A stretch of 64,000 bases of DNA from Candidatus Thalassarchaeaceae archaeon (lineage in GTDB: Archaea; Thermoplasmatota; Poseidoniia; Poseidoniales; Thalassarchaeaceae): NCBI GenBank assembly GCA_023268715.1, contig JALRLV010000003.1, positions 93,919 to 157,918 on the forward strand. Reading direction: 5' to 3'. Under the pieces are notes generated by a model that was not told the origin of the DNA, did no database searches, and saw nothing but the letters and a program-made list of their open reading frames with translations. A program made the position numbers and the translations under genes. This document shows, piece by piece, positions 7,694 to 17,330 of the stretch. The stretch's first letter is position 1; every line of letters begins with the position of its first letter.

Positions 7694-10552
7694 ATGAAGT
7701 TCGGAGAGACCAATATTCCCTTCTGGGAAGAGTCAGGTCACTCATGCAGAGTTTGTTCTGTCACTGGTCTCCGGTTTTGGTCACGAGACGAAAATCGTAC
7801 AACTTCTGGTGATACGGTTGAAGACTCATACACATTTATTGGCAACCCGATAATCAAGGGATTTCCTATGCGTGGAAAAGAATTGAAAGATGCCATGCGT
7901 GAGACCTTCCTCGATTACTTTGAGCAGAGAGGACATGCTAGAATCGACCCTTATCCAGTATTGGCTCGATGGCGAGATGATATTCACTTGACCATAGCCT
8001 CAATCGCTGATTTCCAACCGCATGTAACTAGTGGATTAGTGCCTCCACCTGCAAATCCTCTGGGGATTAGCCAGCCCTGTATTCGATTAACCGATGTAGC
8101 AGCAGTAGGCCGTTCTGGTAGGCATTTAACCACCTTTGAAATGATGGCCCATCATGCCTTTAATCGACCAGATGATGGTGCTGTGGTTTACTGGATCGAC
8201 CAATGTGTTCGATATTGTGATGATATGCTGGTTAACACATTTGGAATAGAGCCTGCTGATATCACCTATATCGAAAATCCCTGGTCCGGAGGCGGAAATG
8301 CAGGTCCGGCTCTGGAAGTCATTGTCGGTGGGCTGGAGTTAGCTACTTTGGTTTTCATGAATCTCGAGGAGCATGAAGACGGAGATGTCGAAATCAAAGG
8401 ACTTCGATACAGAGAAATGCCCCTGCAGATTATTGACACGGGATATGGTTTGGAGAGGTTTTGTTGGGCTGCGGCAGGGACCTCTACAATTTACGAAGCA
8501 ATCTATCCGGAGTCTGTAGAATGGCTGAAACAAATCGCCGGTTTTGATTCGATGGTGGAAGGATTAGGGTTGGGTGTCGACACAGATGACTTACTTGCAG
8601 AATTATCTCAACTTGCTGGAATTCTCAATATTGATGTTGGAACCGATGTCGACTCATTGTACCAGAGACTCGTCGAAAGATTGGGAGACGGGGGTGTGGA
8701 CATATCGGTTTCCGACTTAAAACGCGTCACTGAACCTCTTTCATCGATTTATGCAATCCCTGATCATATGCACGCAATTAGCAATATGTTAGGTGATGGC
8801 TTAGTGCCCAGTAATGCAAAGGCGGGTTATCTTGTTAGAATGATGGCGCGTAGAGTTTGTAGAATGAAGGGAGATTTAGGAATCGATGTCCCCCTACGAG
8901 ATTTGGCTGCACATCACATCGACACTCACCTCGATATGATTGGATTTGTCCAGAGTAGGGAAGGAATTCTGACCATTCTAGACTTAGAAGAGGCTCGCTA
9001 TCATGAGATGTTGAGAAAGGGTGAAGCTGCGGTTAGAACTGCACTTAGAGAACTTCCACAAGATGCTCATAATGCACCAGACGAAATACTATTTCGTTTA
9101 GCAGAAGAAAGAGGTCTAAATCCGGAAATGGTAGTTTCAATAGCAAGAAAATTAGGTTGGGAGAATCTCTCTGTTAGAGTGGGTTTCGCAGCAGATATGG
9201 CGGCTAGAAATGCAGAGAGAACAAAGGCCGCTGCAAAGGGGAACGAAAAAGGGCAAATTTTCCAAACTAACTTCCCTCCTACTCGACAAGATTACTATTC
9301 TGACACAAGTAAAACTGAATTCAGTGCAGCGGTTCTAGGTTGCAAGCCATTATCTAAAACACAAATCGACTCACTAAATCTATCATCAGAGGTTGTGGAA
9401 CCGCCTACTCATTCTGTAGTTCTGGACAGTACTCTATTCTATCCCGAGGGAGGCGGTCAACTGGGCGACCAGGGACATTTAGGAACCGCAAGAGTGGTTG
9501 ATACTAGAATAGAAAGTGGAGTAATATATCACCTAACTAATTGCTCTGTTGAAGAAGGAGAAATTTCAGGTAAAATAGACTGGAAAAGAAGACGGCAACT
9601 AATGGATCACCACACTGCGGTCCACATCGTAGGCGGTAGTGCTCGTGCGATACTAGGCCCACATATATGGCAAGCCGGTTCGAACAAGGGTGAGCGCTAT
9701 GCAAGAATTGACTTAACTCACTACTCCCGAATTTCTCGGAATGATTTGGATAAGATTGAAGATCATGCAAATGACATAATCGAACAGAATCCTGTTGTAG
9801 AAAAATTAGTCCTAGATAGAGCAGAAGCTGACGTGCAATTCGGCTTTGAATTATACCAGGGTGGCCCACCTAAACATAGTCAAATTAGAATAATCAAAAT
9901 CGGCGACCACGATGTGCAGGCTTGTGGAGGAACGCATCACGACAATACCGGTGAAGTTTCTGAACTTCGCATCATCCGGTCTAGTCAAGTCCAAGACGGG
10001 GTCGAGCGTCTGCAAATCGTGGCAGGGGAGACGGCACGCGAGCACGCGCGAATTCAGGAACGCCTCTTGAACGAATCAAGCGAAGTCCTTGGGGTATCTC
10101 CAGATGACCTTCCAAGTGCGGTCTCACGTTTCTTTGATGAGTGGAAATCTCAGCAGAAGAAGATTGAATCGTTGGAAGCCGAAATCGTAAGACTGCGGAC
10201 CAGTGGGGGCGGCGATGGCGCCATAGAAAAAGAAGGAATTCGCTATGCCATTATGGAAGTTGGTGGCGACATGAAAGCAGTTATGTCTATGCTAAGCCAA
10301 TTAACACGGGATCCTCAAAATCCGACTCTAGCGGTTCTTGGAACTAGAGATGGAGGCGGGAAACTAATCGTCGCCATCACTGAAGGTTCACTCGCGGCTG
10401 AGAAACATGACGCCACAGAGATTCTTGCCGCCATAGCCGGACACATAAACGGAGGAGGGGGTGGGCGTCCGACAATGGCTCAAGGCGGTGGTTCAAACTC
10501 GGATGGTATACCCGATGCATTGGAAGCTGCTCGTAATATTCTCGGGTTGTGA
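7694..10552 (+). CDS. alaS: Alanyl-tRNA synthetase, archaeal type
   Basis: Charges tRNA-Ala and hydrolyses mischarged Ser/Gly-tRNA. Of 952 residues, about the first 60 form the archaeal-specific extension with a CxxC pair. The class II catalytic core follows (PCIRLTDVAAVGRSGRHLTTFEMM, about residues 115-140). The editing domain has the zinc-type HTAVH motif (His640 and His644) and CGGTH (Cys744, His748). A Gly-rich DHHA1 C-terminal domain ends the protein. ATG at 7694 follows GGGAGGGG by a few bases; the GTG directly before it is an alternative. It begins a plus-strand operon with the aminotransferase and an unknown gene. Confidence 0.97.
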   Translation: MKFGETNIPFWEESGHSCRVCSVTGLRFWSRDENRTTSGDTVEDSYTFIGNPIIKGFPMRGKELKDAMRETFLDYFEQRGHARIDPYPVLARWRDDIHLTIASIADFQPHVTSGLVPPPANPLGISQPCIRLTDVAAVGRSGRHLTTFEMMAHHAFNRPDDGAVVYWIDQCVRYCDDMLVNTFGIEPADITYIENPWSGGGNAGPALEVIVGGLELATLVFMNLEEHEDGDVEIKGLRYREMPLQIIDTGYGLERFCWAAAGTSTIYEAIYPESVEWLKQIAGFDSMVEGLGLGVDTDDLLAELSQLAGILNIDVGTDVDSLYQRLVERLGDGGVDISVSDLKRVTEPLSSIYAIPDHMHAISNMLGDGLVPSNAKAGYLVRMMARRVCRMKGDLGIDVPLRDLAAHHIDTHLDMIGFVQSREGILTILDLEEARYHEMLRKGEAAVRTALRELPQDAHNAPDEILFRLAEERGLNPEMVVSIARKLGWENLSVRVGFAADMAARNAERTKAAAKGNEKGQIFQTNFPPTRQDYYSDTSKTEFSAAVLGCKPLSKTQIDSLNLSSEVVEPPTHSVVLDSTLFYPEGGGQLGDQGHLGTARVVDTRIESGVIYHLTNCSVEEGEISGKIDWKRRRQLMDHHTAVHIVGGSARAILGPHIWQAGSNKGERYARIDLTHYSRISRNDLDKIEDHANDIIEQNPVVEKLVLDRAEADVQFGFELYQGGPPKHSQIRIIKIGDHDVQACGGTHHDNTGEVSELRIIRSSQVQDGVERLQIVAGETAREHARIQERLLNESSEVLGVSPDDLPSAVSRFFDEWKSQQKKIESLEAEIVRLRTSGGGDGAIEKEGIRYAIMEVGGDMKAVMSMLSQLTRDPQNPTLAVLGTRDGGGKLIVAITEGSLAAEKHDATEILAAIAGHINGGGGGRPTMAQGGGSNSDGIPDALEAARNILGL

Positions 10553-10557
10553 AAGAA

Positions 10558-11757
10558 ATGGTCGAACAAGTTGATGTTTCTGAGCGTGCCGCTGCAATCG
10601 AATATGCGATTAGAGATGTTGTTGTTCCTGCCGTTGAGTTAGAGAAGCAAGGGCATGAAATTATTCGGCTAAACATTGGAGACCCATTGGCATACGAAGG
10701 ATTACCAACCCCTGAACATATGATTACTGCCTACAAACATGCATTGGATTCTCAGGACAATGGCTACGGACCTTCGTACGGAATCCCATCTCTTAGGCAG
10801 GCTATCGCCAAAGCTGAATCCGGCAAAGGCTGGAATTGTTCAGAAGATGATGTGTATGTTACACACGGAGTTACCGAAGCCTTGCAATTAATCTTCGCTG
10901 CATTTCTAGAAGAGGGGACAAAAGTACTTGCCCCCGGTCCTCATTATCCTCCTTACATGGCTTATCCTCAGATGTATGGCGCAAGCACAATTGAATATCG
11001 CCTCAATCCGAAGGATGGCTGGCGAATTGATCTGGAAGATATCAAAGCCAAGATGGACGATAGTGTTCGTCTATTGGTAATAATTAATCCAAATAATCCT
11101 ACAGGAAATGTAGTCACTTCCTCTGAAATAGATACCTTACTAGAGATCACCAATGAATATCCCAAGTGCACCATTATTGCTGATGAAATCTACGATGCAC
11201 TTGATTTCACAGGCAAACTTTGCTCCATAGCCTCAAGATCGAAATCCACTCCAATAATCGTTCTAAATGGGGTTTCTAAGGTATACTTTGCTCCGGGCTG
11301 GCGCATTGGCTACATGGCATGGCATGACCCTGAAGGTCGCCTAGAGTTGGTTCGCGATGGAGTTGAGAGACTATTGAGAAGTCGGTTGTGTGCTTCTACT
11401 CCTGCACAACATGGATACTTGGCTGGATTAACTGATGAACACGATTGGCTAGAAGGCCATCGTTCTAGAGTAAAGCAAAGATTGGATTATTGTAAGGATA
11501 GAATTTCACAGATAGATGGATTGGATTGCGAAGCACCAGGAGGTGCTTTCTACCTATTTGTTAGGATTACAGATGAATCAGTAACTTCAGACAAACAATG
11601 GGTTCTAGATCTTCTCCACCAACAACATGTATTGGTTGTACATGGCTCGGGATTCTCTCCTGAATTCGGTTCAGGACATTTTCGTATGGTCTGCTTGCCT
11701 CCCATCGAAGTATTATCAACAGCCTTCGACCGAATTGACAAATTCATCAATGGATGA
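10558..11757 (+). CDS. PLP-dependent class I/II aminotransferase (alanine/aspartate type)
   Basis: Predicted to transfer amino groups between an amino acid and a 2-oxo acid, probably alanine/pyruvate or aspartate/oxaloacetate with glutamate. Fold-type I signatures: LNIGDP near the N-terminus, YGPSYGIPSLRQAI, the PLP-binding NPNNPTGN, ADEIYDAL with the pyridine-binding Asp, and SKVYFAPGWRIGY with the Schiff-base Lys. The phrase IRDVVVPAVELE...IIRLNIGDP recalls archaeal and AlaA-type alanine aminotransferases; the exact substrate cannot be read from sequence. ATG at 10558 lies 5 bases after the alaS stop. A GTG at 10549 overlapping that stop is possible. Either way it is tightly coupled to alaS. 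Confidence 0.93.
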   Translation: MVEQVDVSERAAAIEYAIRDVVVPAVELEKQGHEIIRLNIGDPLAYEGLPTPEHMITAYKHALDSQDNGYGPSYGIPSLRQAIAKAESGKGWNCSEDDVYVTHGVTEALQLIFAAFLEEGTKVLAPGPHYPPYMAYPQMYGASTIEYRLNPKDGWRIDLEDIKAKMDDSVRLLVIINPNNPTGNVVTSSEIDTLLEITNEYPKCTIIADEIYDALDFTGKLCSIASRSKSTPIIVLNGVSKVYFAPGWRIGYMAWHDPEGRLELVRDGVERLLRSRLCASTPAQHGYLAGLTDEHDWLEGHRSRVKQRLDYCKDRISQIDGLDCEAPGGAFYLFVRITDESVTSDKQWVLDLLHQQHVLVVHGSGFSPEFGSGHFRMVCLPPIEVLSTAFDRIDKFING

Positions 11758-11761
11758 TCGC

Positions 11762-12868
11762 ATGGGTTTTTTTGATTTCTTCAATCGAAAAAAATCCACA
11801 TCTGACCCTTTGGAAAGCATAAAACAACGATGGTTATACCTTTCTAATGGATTGATAAAAGACAATTTTTCCTCAAAAATCAATCATTACGGCGCTAGAT
11901 TCTCCACCCATGGATTTGAGACATGGTTCTTGGGTTTAGAACAGAGGCTAGATCAGAGTTTAGGCCGTAGATTAGCCCATGCGGCTTTAGAACATCAGGA
12001 ATTTTTCATGAAAAATTCTGGGGTTAAAATCCCATCTAGTAGAGATCCTAATAATTGGACGGAAAATTTACTAGATTGGCAAACAAGAGGCCTTGGAGTG
12101 TATAGAAAAATAGACGATGAGGACGAAATTAGGTTGCTTGTTGAAAATCCCGCCTCATCCCCGATATGCTCTGGTTTACTTACATCAGCATGGGAAATTG
12201 CTACAGCAAAACGTCACCGTTTTGTTTGGTCTCAGAGTTCCCAAGAAGGCCTAGTTGTTAGTTTGAATCTTGACCATAAGGACTTACCAAACCCTACCGA
12301 ACAAGTCCTCATCTGGCCAAATTCGGATAATGAATTTGTAAATTACGAATTGACAGAGGACTCTTGGGAGGACCTAAGGGTAGGATCTCCTGGAGTGTGG
12401 TCATTAATGAATGAAAGAAAATTTATTATTCACAGAGACCTGATTTTAAGATTTGAAGAGTTTTGCCTTCCATATATTTCCACCATTGAATCGGGAAGGC
12501 AAGATATCGAATGGCCAATTGCAGATGAGGAGCGTAAGTTATGGTGGACCTCAGCGGCTGATTCAATGAGGCAAATGCATTTTGATTCGGGCTTACATAT
12601 TTTAATTTCAAAGCCAGATGATTGGATTGGAATAGGACGTAGACATCTGTCGATGAATGGTCTAGGAGCGGTTGAATCTGCGGAGTCATTTGACGGACAC
12701 GGAGGTGTAAAAATTACCCTAAAAAATACATTTCATCCAGCAATTTCAGGAGGCGTATTATTGGCTTGCTGGGAACGTGCTCACGGAAGGCGTGGAAAAC
12801 TAAAGTGTAGATTTAACAGTGGCTCAGTAGACTTATTTTTGTCCTCATCTGTTGATATAGCAGACTGA
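11762..12868 (+). CDS. Conserved-looking cytoplasmic protein of unknown function
   Basis: Third gene of the alaS operon, about 368 residues. ATG at 11762 (MGFFDFFNRKK) lies 4 bases after the aminotransferase stop; an ATG at 11750 overlapping that stop is equally possible. There is no signal peptide or membrane helix. The middle part (NPASSPICSGLLTSAWEIATAKRHRFVWSQ, about residues 130-160, given here in pieces) and the C-terminal region are rich in Trp and aromatic residues and look globular. No catalytic motif is recognised. Co-transcription with alaS and an aminotransferase does not identify the function. Confidence 0.8.
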   Translation: MGFFDFFNRKKSTSDPLESIKQRWLYLSNGLIKDNFSSKINHYGARFSTHGFETWFLGLEQRLDQSLGRRLAHAALEHQEFFMKNSGVKIPSSRDPNNWTENLLDWQTRGLGVYRKIDDEDEIRLLVENPASSPICSGLLTSAWEIATAKRHRFVWSQSSQEGLVVSLNLDHKDLPNPTEQVLIWPNSDNEFVNYELTEDSWEDLRVGSPGVWSLMNERKFIIHRDLILRFEEFCLPYISTIESGRQDIEWPIADEERKLWWTSAADSMRQMHFDSGLHILISKPDDWIGIGRRHLSMNGLGAVESAESFDGHGGVKITLKNTFHPAISGGVLLACWERAHGRRGKLKCRFNSGSVDLFLSSSVDIAD

Positions 12869-12892
12869 GGTTTGAGATGCGTTATCGCTGAA

Positions 12893-12940
12893 ACATTATA
12901 TCCATGACTTAAGTCAACATAGCAACCCCGTTAGGGGTTG
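12893..12940 (+). promoter_or_regulatory. TATA-like box, 12-bp palindrome and start-adjacent hairpin before the calcium-repeat protein
   Basis: The gap before 12942 holds three stacked elements: a TATA-like ACATTATAT (about 12893-12901), the perfect palindrome TGACTTAAGTCA at 12905-12916, and a perfect hairpin with arms CAACCCC (12923-12929) and GGGGTTG (12934-12940), loop GTTA. The hairpin ends one base before the GTG start and sequesters the only G-rich ribosome-binding candidate. The palindrome is placed like an archaeal operator between TATA and transcription start. Roles are inferred. Confidence 0.5.
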
Positions 12941-12941
12941 G

Positions 12942-15900
12942 GTGAGAATTTTGGCTTTGAATCACAATCAATACGCAGTTGCGGCGATTGCCGTGACACT
13001 ATGTCTAGCAGGGTTCTACACGATTATCGACGCAGGACTTTCGACTACCGAATCTGGTGGATTTGAGCCAGCGGGTTCAGATGTCATATCCTCAGATGCT
13101 GAGGCGCAACAGGCCGGAAGAGATTCGGATGGAGACGGCCTTCCGGATAGGATGGAGCAGACTCTGTACGGTACGGATGATAATAATCCCGATACCGATG
13201 GAGACGGGTTAGAAGACGGCTGGGAGGTCGCTAACGGATTGGATCCATTGGACAGCGGGGAGCCAGACGAACGCGATATCGAAAATACGAATGCCGATGG
13301 AGAAGATGCTGGTGAACAAAATGAAACCTTCCCAGACCCGGACAACGGCCCCTACGGCGACCCAGATCGCGATGGCCTGACTAATGAGCAGGAAGCAGCT
13401 ATTGGTACAAACCCGACAGCTAGCGATAGTGACGGCGATGGCTTGAATGATCGCTGGGAATCACTATACACTGAAACTGTGCAAACACCCCAAGGTCCTG
13501 TGACTTTACTAGACCCATTAAATCCAAACTGGGGATGCCCTTTACTTTCACCTCAAGTTGAGGCTGAAATGCGGTTAATCATAGGGACTAGCACATGGAA
13601 TTCCCTACCGGTTGGCCCAAATGGAGATCATTCCTGTGATTCAGTTTTAGATATCGACAGGCAGGGTCCAGATTCGCTACCGAATTATCTTGAGGAAATA
13701 TACGACACCAATCCACTGGAGGAAGACAGCGATGGAGATTTAATTCCAGACAGAATCGAAGTCGGTTTTGGTTCCCAAGACCTACAAGTTCACTGCGGCG
13801 TACCTCAATTCGGAACAATACGATTGGACGCACCATACACTGATTTAATGAGTGGGGTTGGCGATTTAACCTGGTTTAATGAAGACATGGATGGAGATGG
13901 ACGTCTGAATGGACCAGGTGATTGGGACACAGATGGCGATGGGATGCCTGACGGGTTCGAGTATTGTTACAACACCCTACTAAACCCCGCAAATTCCACC
14001 GATGCCTACGGCGATGTTGATGAAGATGGCTTGAACAATGTAGAGGAATATGAGGTGGCTTACACCTGGGGGGCAGTCAACTTCACGAATCCCTTAGTCG
14101 CCGATACCGACAGCGATGGTATGCCAGATGGATGGGAGTACAATAGCGGCATCCATCCTAACGACGGTAGCAACGCGGAGGAAGACCCTGATTTCGATGG
14201 CTATGATGCAGATGGTGATGGAGCCGTTCGCTACACTGATTTGGTTGGTATCTCCACAGTACACAGCATTGTTGTGGAAATCGGAGATTTTGTACAGGTT
14301 AATCGCACTGTAATGTGGGTCAGAACTGTTCAGGACAGCCAATATGTAAACATCCCCGTCAAAACCCCAACCGAAGGATATGTTTACGCTATCAACATCG
14401 AAGTGGGTCAGGAAGTAATTAGTCGTCTACAAGACCTTGCAATCGTTGTTGAAGATCATGAGCGATTTACCAACCTAGATGAATATCGTGCCAAGTTTAG
14501 CCCTGACACAGATTTTAATCAGCCAGAAGAAGATTGGGCAATATTGGGACGTTCAACTGACCCACTAGTTCAGGACACTGACGGCGATGGTCTCATCGAT
14601 GGTATCGAGGTAATCGGCTGGACCATCAGAGTCGTGGATATGGGAGTTCGAGATGTTACTGTCTATTCAGACCCTGGAGTTTACGACACAGATAGAGATG
14701 GGTTGTCAGATTCTGTTGAATATTTTGAAACGTTCACAAACGCTAGTGATAGAGATACAGATAGTGATGGATTGGAAGATTTCACCGAAGCGGTAGACGG
14801 ATTTATGTGGAATGGATCAGTTTACTTCACGAATGCCTCAATGTTTGATACAGATAACGATGGTTTGAATGACGGAGAAGAGGTAATCAATGGTCAAGAC
14901 CAGTACATCACTAATGCAAACAATCCAGATACTGATGATGATGGGCTTTCAGATGGAGGAGAGGTCCTGTATATTCCTCGACCTTGGCAATCTGCCACAA
15001 ATCCACTGGACAATGACACCGATGACGATGGTCAACCGGATGGTTGGGAGATGCAGGTCTTTTCAGTTCAGCAGAATACAAATTCCCACAGTCTTTGGGT
15101 AACCACTCAAAATTGGTTACCATTCGGGTGTACTAGTATGATCGAATGTGGACTTGGTCCTGGCGGATGGGTTTGGGATAGTTACCTCAAGGGTTTCCAA
15201 ACATCGGGGGATAGGAATGGCGATGGTATTCTTGATCCTAAATATTTCATTCACGAGATGAATTTAACAGGATTCACAATTCCTAATGATGGAAGATGGG
15301 CATTAGATCCGTCATTCGGTTCTATGCCAGACTCTAATTTTGATATCGATAATGACACCCTTCTCAACGCTCTAGAAGCCCCAGATAGGTGGGACACAAA
15401 TCCTGTTGACGATGACACAGATGGTGATTTACTAGCTGATGGTTGGGAAGTATCTGCATCCGAGAGAGCGATTAGCTTGGGTCTGGTTGACAACAATACA
15501 CTCGATGCTCTTGGTGCAAGAGGGCCAATGGACCCCAGAATGCCCGATTCGGATTTAGATGGTATAGATGACGGCTCCGAAGATTTTGATGATGATGGTC
15601 TGAATCGCACGCATTTACTGAATAGGTATTGCCCAGGTTGGGACGATCCACAAAATGCTGAATGTCACATCGACCCAACCACCGATAAGGGAGGTCGCTT
15701 CTATGATGATTTGGAGAATTATACAAATTACGAAGAATTCCAAAATAAGACCGACCCTGTATTAGCCGATTCCGACGGAGATGGATGGGCTGACGGGTCT
15801 GAGGTTTACCACCAAGATCATGACAATGATGGAATGTGGTCTGGATGGGAATTTTACTTCGATTTCGACCCATTCGATGCTGCAGATGCTTTCGTTGATT

Positions 15901-16004
15901 CAGATGGTGATGGCTACAATAACAAATGTGAAAATAAATGGAATACAAATCCAAAAGACCCTACTAGTTTCCCCAGTCAAGGAGAATTGTGTACAAACGA
16001 TTAG
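12942..16004 (+). CDS. Secreted, signal-anchored protein with thrombospondin-type-3-like calcium repeats
   Basis: A 1,020-residue protein starting at GTG (12942), with TTG at 12951 as alternative; the first internal Met is far downstream. Residues about 10-30 form a hydrophobic signal or anchor segment. Nearly all of the rest is built from Asp-rich repeats of the type DxDxDGxxDxxE (for example DTDGDGLEDGWE and DSDGDGMPDGWEY), which bind calcium in thrombospondin-3 and dockerin-like proteins. A non-repeat beta-rich insert sits around residues 430-515. It has no C-terminal membrane helix, unlike the 57.9 kb relative, so it is either released or held by its N-terminus. An extracellular structural or adhesive role is inferred. 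Confidence 0.87.
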   Translation: MRILALNHNQYAVAAIAVTLCLAGFYTIIDAGLSTTESGGFEPAGSDVISSDAEAQQAGRDSDGDGLPDRMEQTLYGTDDNNPDTDGDGLEDGWEVANGLDPLDSGEPDERDIENTNADGEDAGEQNETFPDPDNGPYGDPDRDGLTNEQEAAIGTNPTASDSDGDGLNDRWESLYTETVQTPQGPVTLLDPLNPNWGCPLLSPQVEAEMRLIIGTSTWNSLPVGPNGDHSCDSVLDIDRQGPDSLPNYLEEIYDTNPLEEDSDGDLIPDRIEVGFGSQDLQVHCGVPQFGTIRLDAPYTDLMSGVGDLTWFNEDMDGDGRLNGPGDWDTDGDGMPDGFEYCYNTLLNPANSTDAYGDVDEDGLNNVEEYEVAYTWGAVNFTNPLVADTDSDGMPDGWEYNSGIHPNDGSNAEEDPDFDGYDADGDGAVRYTDLVGISTVHSIVVEIGDFVQVNRTVMWVRTVQDSQYVNIPVKTPTEGYVYAINIEVGQEVISRLQDLAIVVEDHERFTNLDEYRAKFSPDTDFNQPEEDWAILGRSTDPLVQDTDGDGLIDGIEVIGWTIRVVDMGVRDVTVYSDPGVYDTDRDGLSDSVEYFETFTNASDRDTDSDGLEDFTEAVDGFMWNGSVYFTNASMFDTDNDGLNDGEEVINGQDQYITNANNPDTDDDGLSDGGEVLYIPRPWQSATNPLDNDTDDDGQPDGWEMQVFSVQQNTNSHSLWVTTQNWLPFGCTSMIECGLGPGGWVWDSYLKGFQTSGDRNGDGILDPKYFIHEMNLTGFTIPNDGRWALDPSFGSMPDSNFDIDNDTLLNALEAPDRWDTNPVDDDTDGDLLADGWEVSASERAISLGLVDNNTLDALGARGPMDPRMPDSDLDGIDDGSEDFDDDGLNRTHLLNRYCPGWDDPQNAECHIDPTTDKGGRFYDDLENYTNYEEFQNKTDPVLADSDGDGWADGSEVYHQDHDNDGMWSGWEFYFDFDPFDAADAFVDSDGDGYNNKCENKWNTNPKDPTSFPSQGELCTND

Positions 16005-16059
16005 TTCGTATGCCTTAGGTTTCATCACATAACACCCTCTCCGACGTATTGGTGAGAAT

Positions 16060-16533
16060 ATGTCTTGGTGGGTAATGCCTACTACTGCAGATATTGGGTT
16101 TAGGGCATTCTCAGATAGCCCAACAGGTATTCTTAGGGAATCTGCCTTTGCCTTGCAGGGGGTCCAACTTTCTGATAGAGGATTAGAATATCTAGACGGA
16201 CACATACGCCACGTTGCTGAATGGAGTATACCGTTTGGTAGTGCAGATATTGAACGCACCCTCGTCAGATGGTTGGAAGAGGTATTGTACAATTCCTATG
16301 TCGAAGATAAATGGCTGGTAGAATCAGAATTATCGATTGACGAGGAGTATCTCCGAGCACAGGTTTTGTGGGTTGAATCTAGAGACGTTGAATTGGAAAT
16401 TGAGGTCAAGGCAGTAACTCTCCATGACCTTGTTGTGAGAGAAGTAGGTTTGGGAGAGATTGTCGATGGAGTTGACGGTGTGCCTTCGTTTGAAGGACCT
16501 GGTTGGATGGCACAAGTAGTATTGGACGTTTGA
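16060..16533 (+). CDS. Archease, activator of RtcB
   Basis: Archease promotes guanylylation and turnover of the RNA ligase RtcB. The 157-residue protein shows the family pattern: an N-terminal TTADIGFRAF, matching the conserved H/T-ADIG-xRA segment with metal-binding Asp, and near the end EIEVKAVTLHDLVVRE followed by a GW-x-A-x-V-x-x-DV terminus (GWMAQVVLDV). ATG at 16060. The usual His of HTADIG is replaced by Thr here (TTADIG). rtcB lies at 6.1-7.6 kb on the other strand, so the pair is regional rather than in one operon. Confidence 0.9.
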   Translation: MSWWVMPTTADIGFRAFSDSPTGILRESAFALQGVQLSDRGLEYLDGHIRHVAEWSIPFGSADIERTLVRWLEEVLYNSYVEDKWLVESELSIDEEYLRAQVLWVESRDVELEIEVKAVTLHDLVVREVGLGEIVDGVDGVPSFEGPGWMAQVVLDV

Positions 16534-16538
16534 AACGA

Positions 16539-17270
16539 TTAAGCCAATCCTTCCCAGATATAGAATATGCCACTAGCAACTATTCCAATCATTACACCAT
16601 TATGGATCGATGTCGATTTCAAAGCCTTCAACCACTTTTTCCCAACCCTAACTCCAATTATTGCCGAGATGACTAGAACTAGCGTGATTTGGGAGTGTGC
16701 CAGTAGTTCCTCAGGCCTAAAAATAAGATATACAGGAATTCGTGAAAGGTCTACGCATAGTGCCAGAATACTCGCGGTCGCAGCATAAGCCATTTTGTCG
16801 GGTAGTCTGCGAGTAAGGAACATCGCACGCAGAGCTCCTTGGTGACCGGACAACCCACCCATGAATCCCGAACCAAATCCGCCGATACGGTCATTTGCTT
16901 CTGGAATACGATATCCAGTCCATTTTTCTGATACTGTCAGAATTGGCAGAAAAATCAAAAATAATCCGATTATTACCAATAAAGGATTTTGAGGCACCTC
17001 ATTCTGTAAAATGGCACCTAATACTGCACCAATAACTAACCAAATTCCATAATGCTTGAAGGCGGTCAAATCTACAGAATCCCACATACTCCAGCATTTT
17101 GCAGCGTTGTGTGCACCATGTACAACTGCAACTACTGCAACAGCCTCATGAGGCGGCATTAGTAGCAAGGCGAATGGAGTAAGCATAGTCGAAAGCCCAA
17201 AACCGGCTGGAACCGTTAATGCAGCAGCAAAGAAGGAGCCAATAGCAGCGATTACTAGGATTTCATCCAC
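16539..17270 (-). CDS. TauE/SafE-family membrane permease
   Basis: A 243-residue, almost wholly hydrophobic protein with about eight predicted membrane helices in two similar halves, each with Gly/Pro-rich segments (AALTVPAGFGLSTMLTPF at the start, GGFGSGFMGGLSGHQGALRA in the middle). This matches the TauE/SafE (DUF81) family of sulfite, sulfonate or organic-anion exporters. The substrate cannot be predicted. The only in-frame start near the N-terminus is GTG at 17270. It converges on the archease gene with 5 bases between the two stop codons. Confidence 0.85.
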   Translation of the reverse strand: MDEILVIAAIGSFFAAALTVPAGFGLSTMLTPFALLLMPPHEAVAVVAVVHGAHNAAKCWSMWDSVDLTAFKHYGIWLVIGAVLGAILQNEVPQNPLLVIIGLFLIFLPILTVSEKWTGYRIPEANDRIGGFGSGFMGGLSGHQGALRAMFLTRRLPDKMAYAATASILALCVDLSRIPVYLIFRPEELLAHSQITLVLVISAIIGVRVGKKWLKALKSTSIHNGVMIGIVASGIFYIWEGLA

Positions 17271-17330
17271 ATCTATCTGTTGGTAATTTAGGATGTAGGC
17301 TTTTGCCCACTAGAATCTATGAAATATTGA

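Noticed and set aside
13016..13345. Ser/Pro-rich ORF antisense to the calcium-repeat gene (similar cases at 15251-15610 and 62308-62904)
   Set aside because: These are mirror frames of Asp-rich GAT/GAC codons, which read as Ser/Ile on the other strand.
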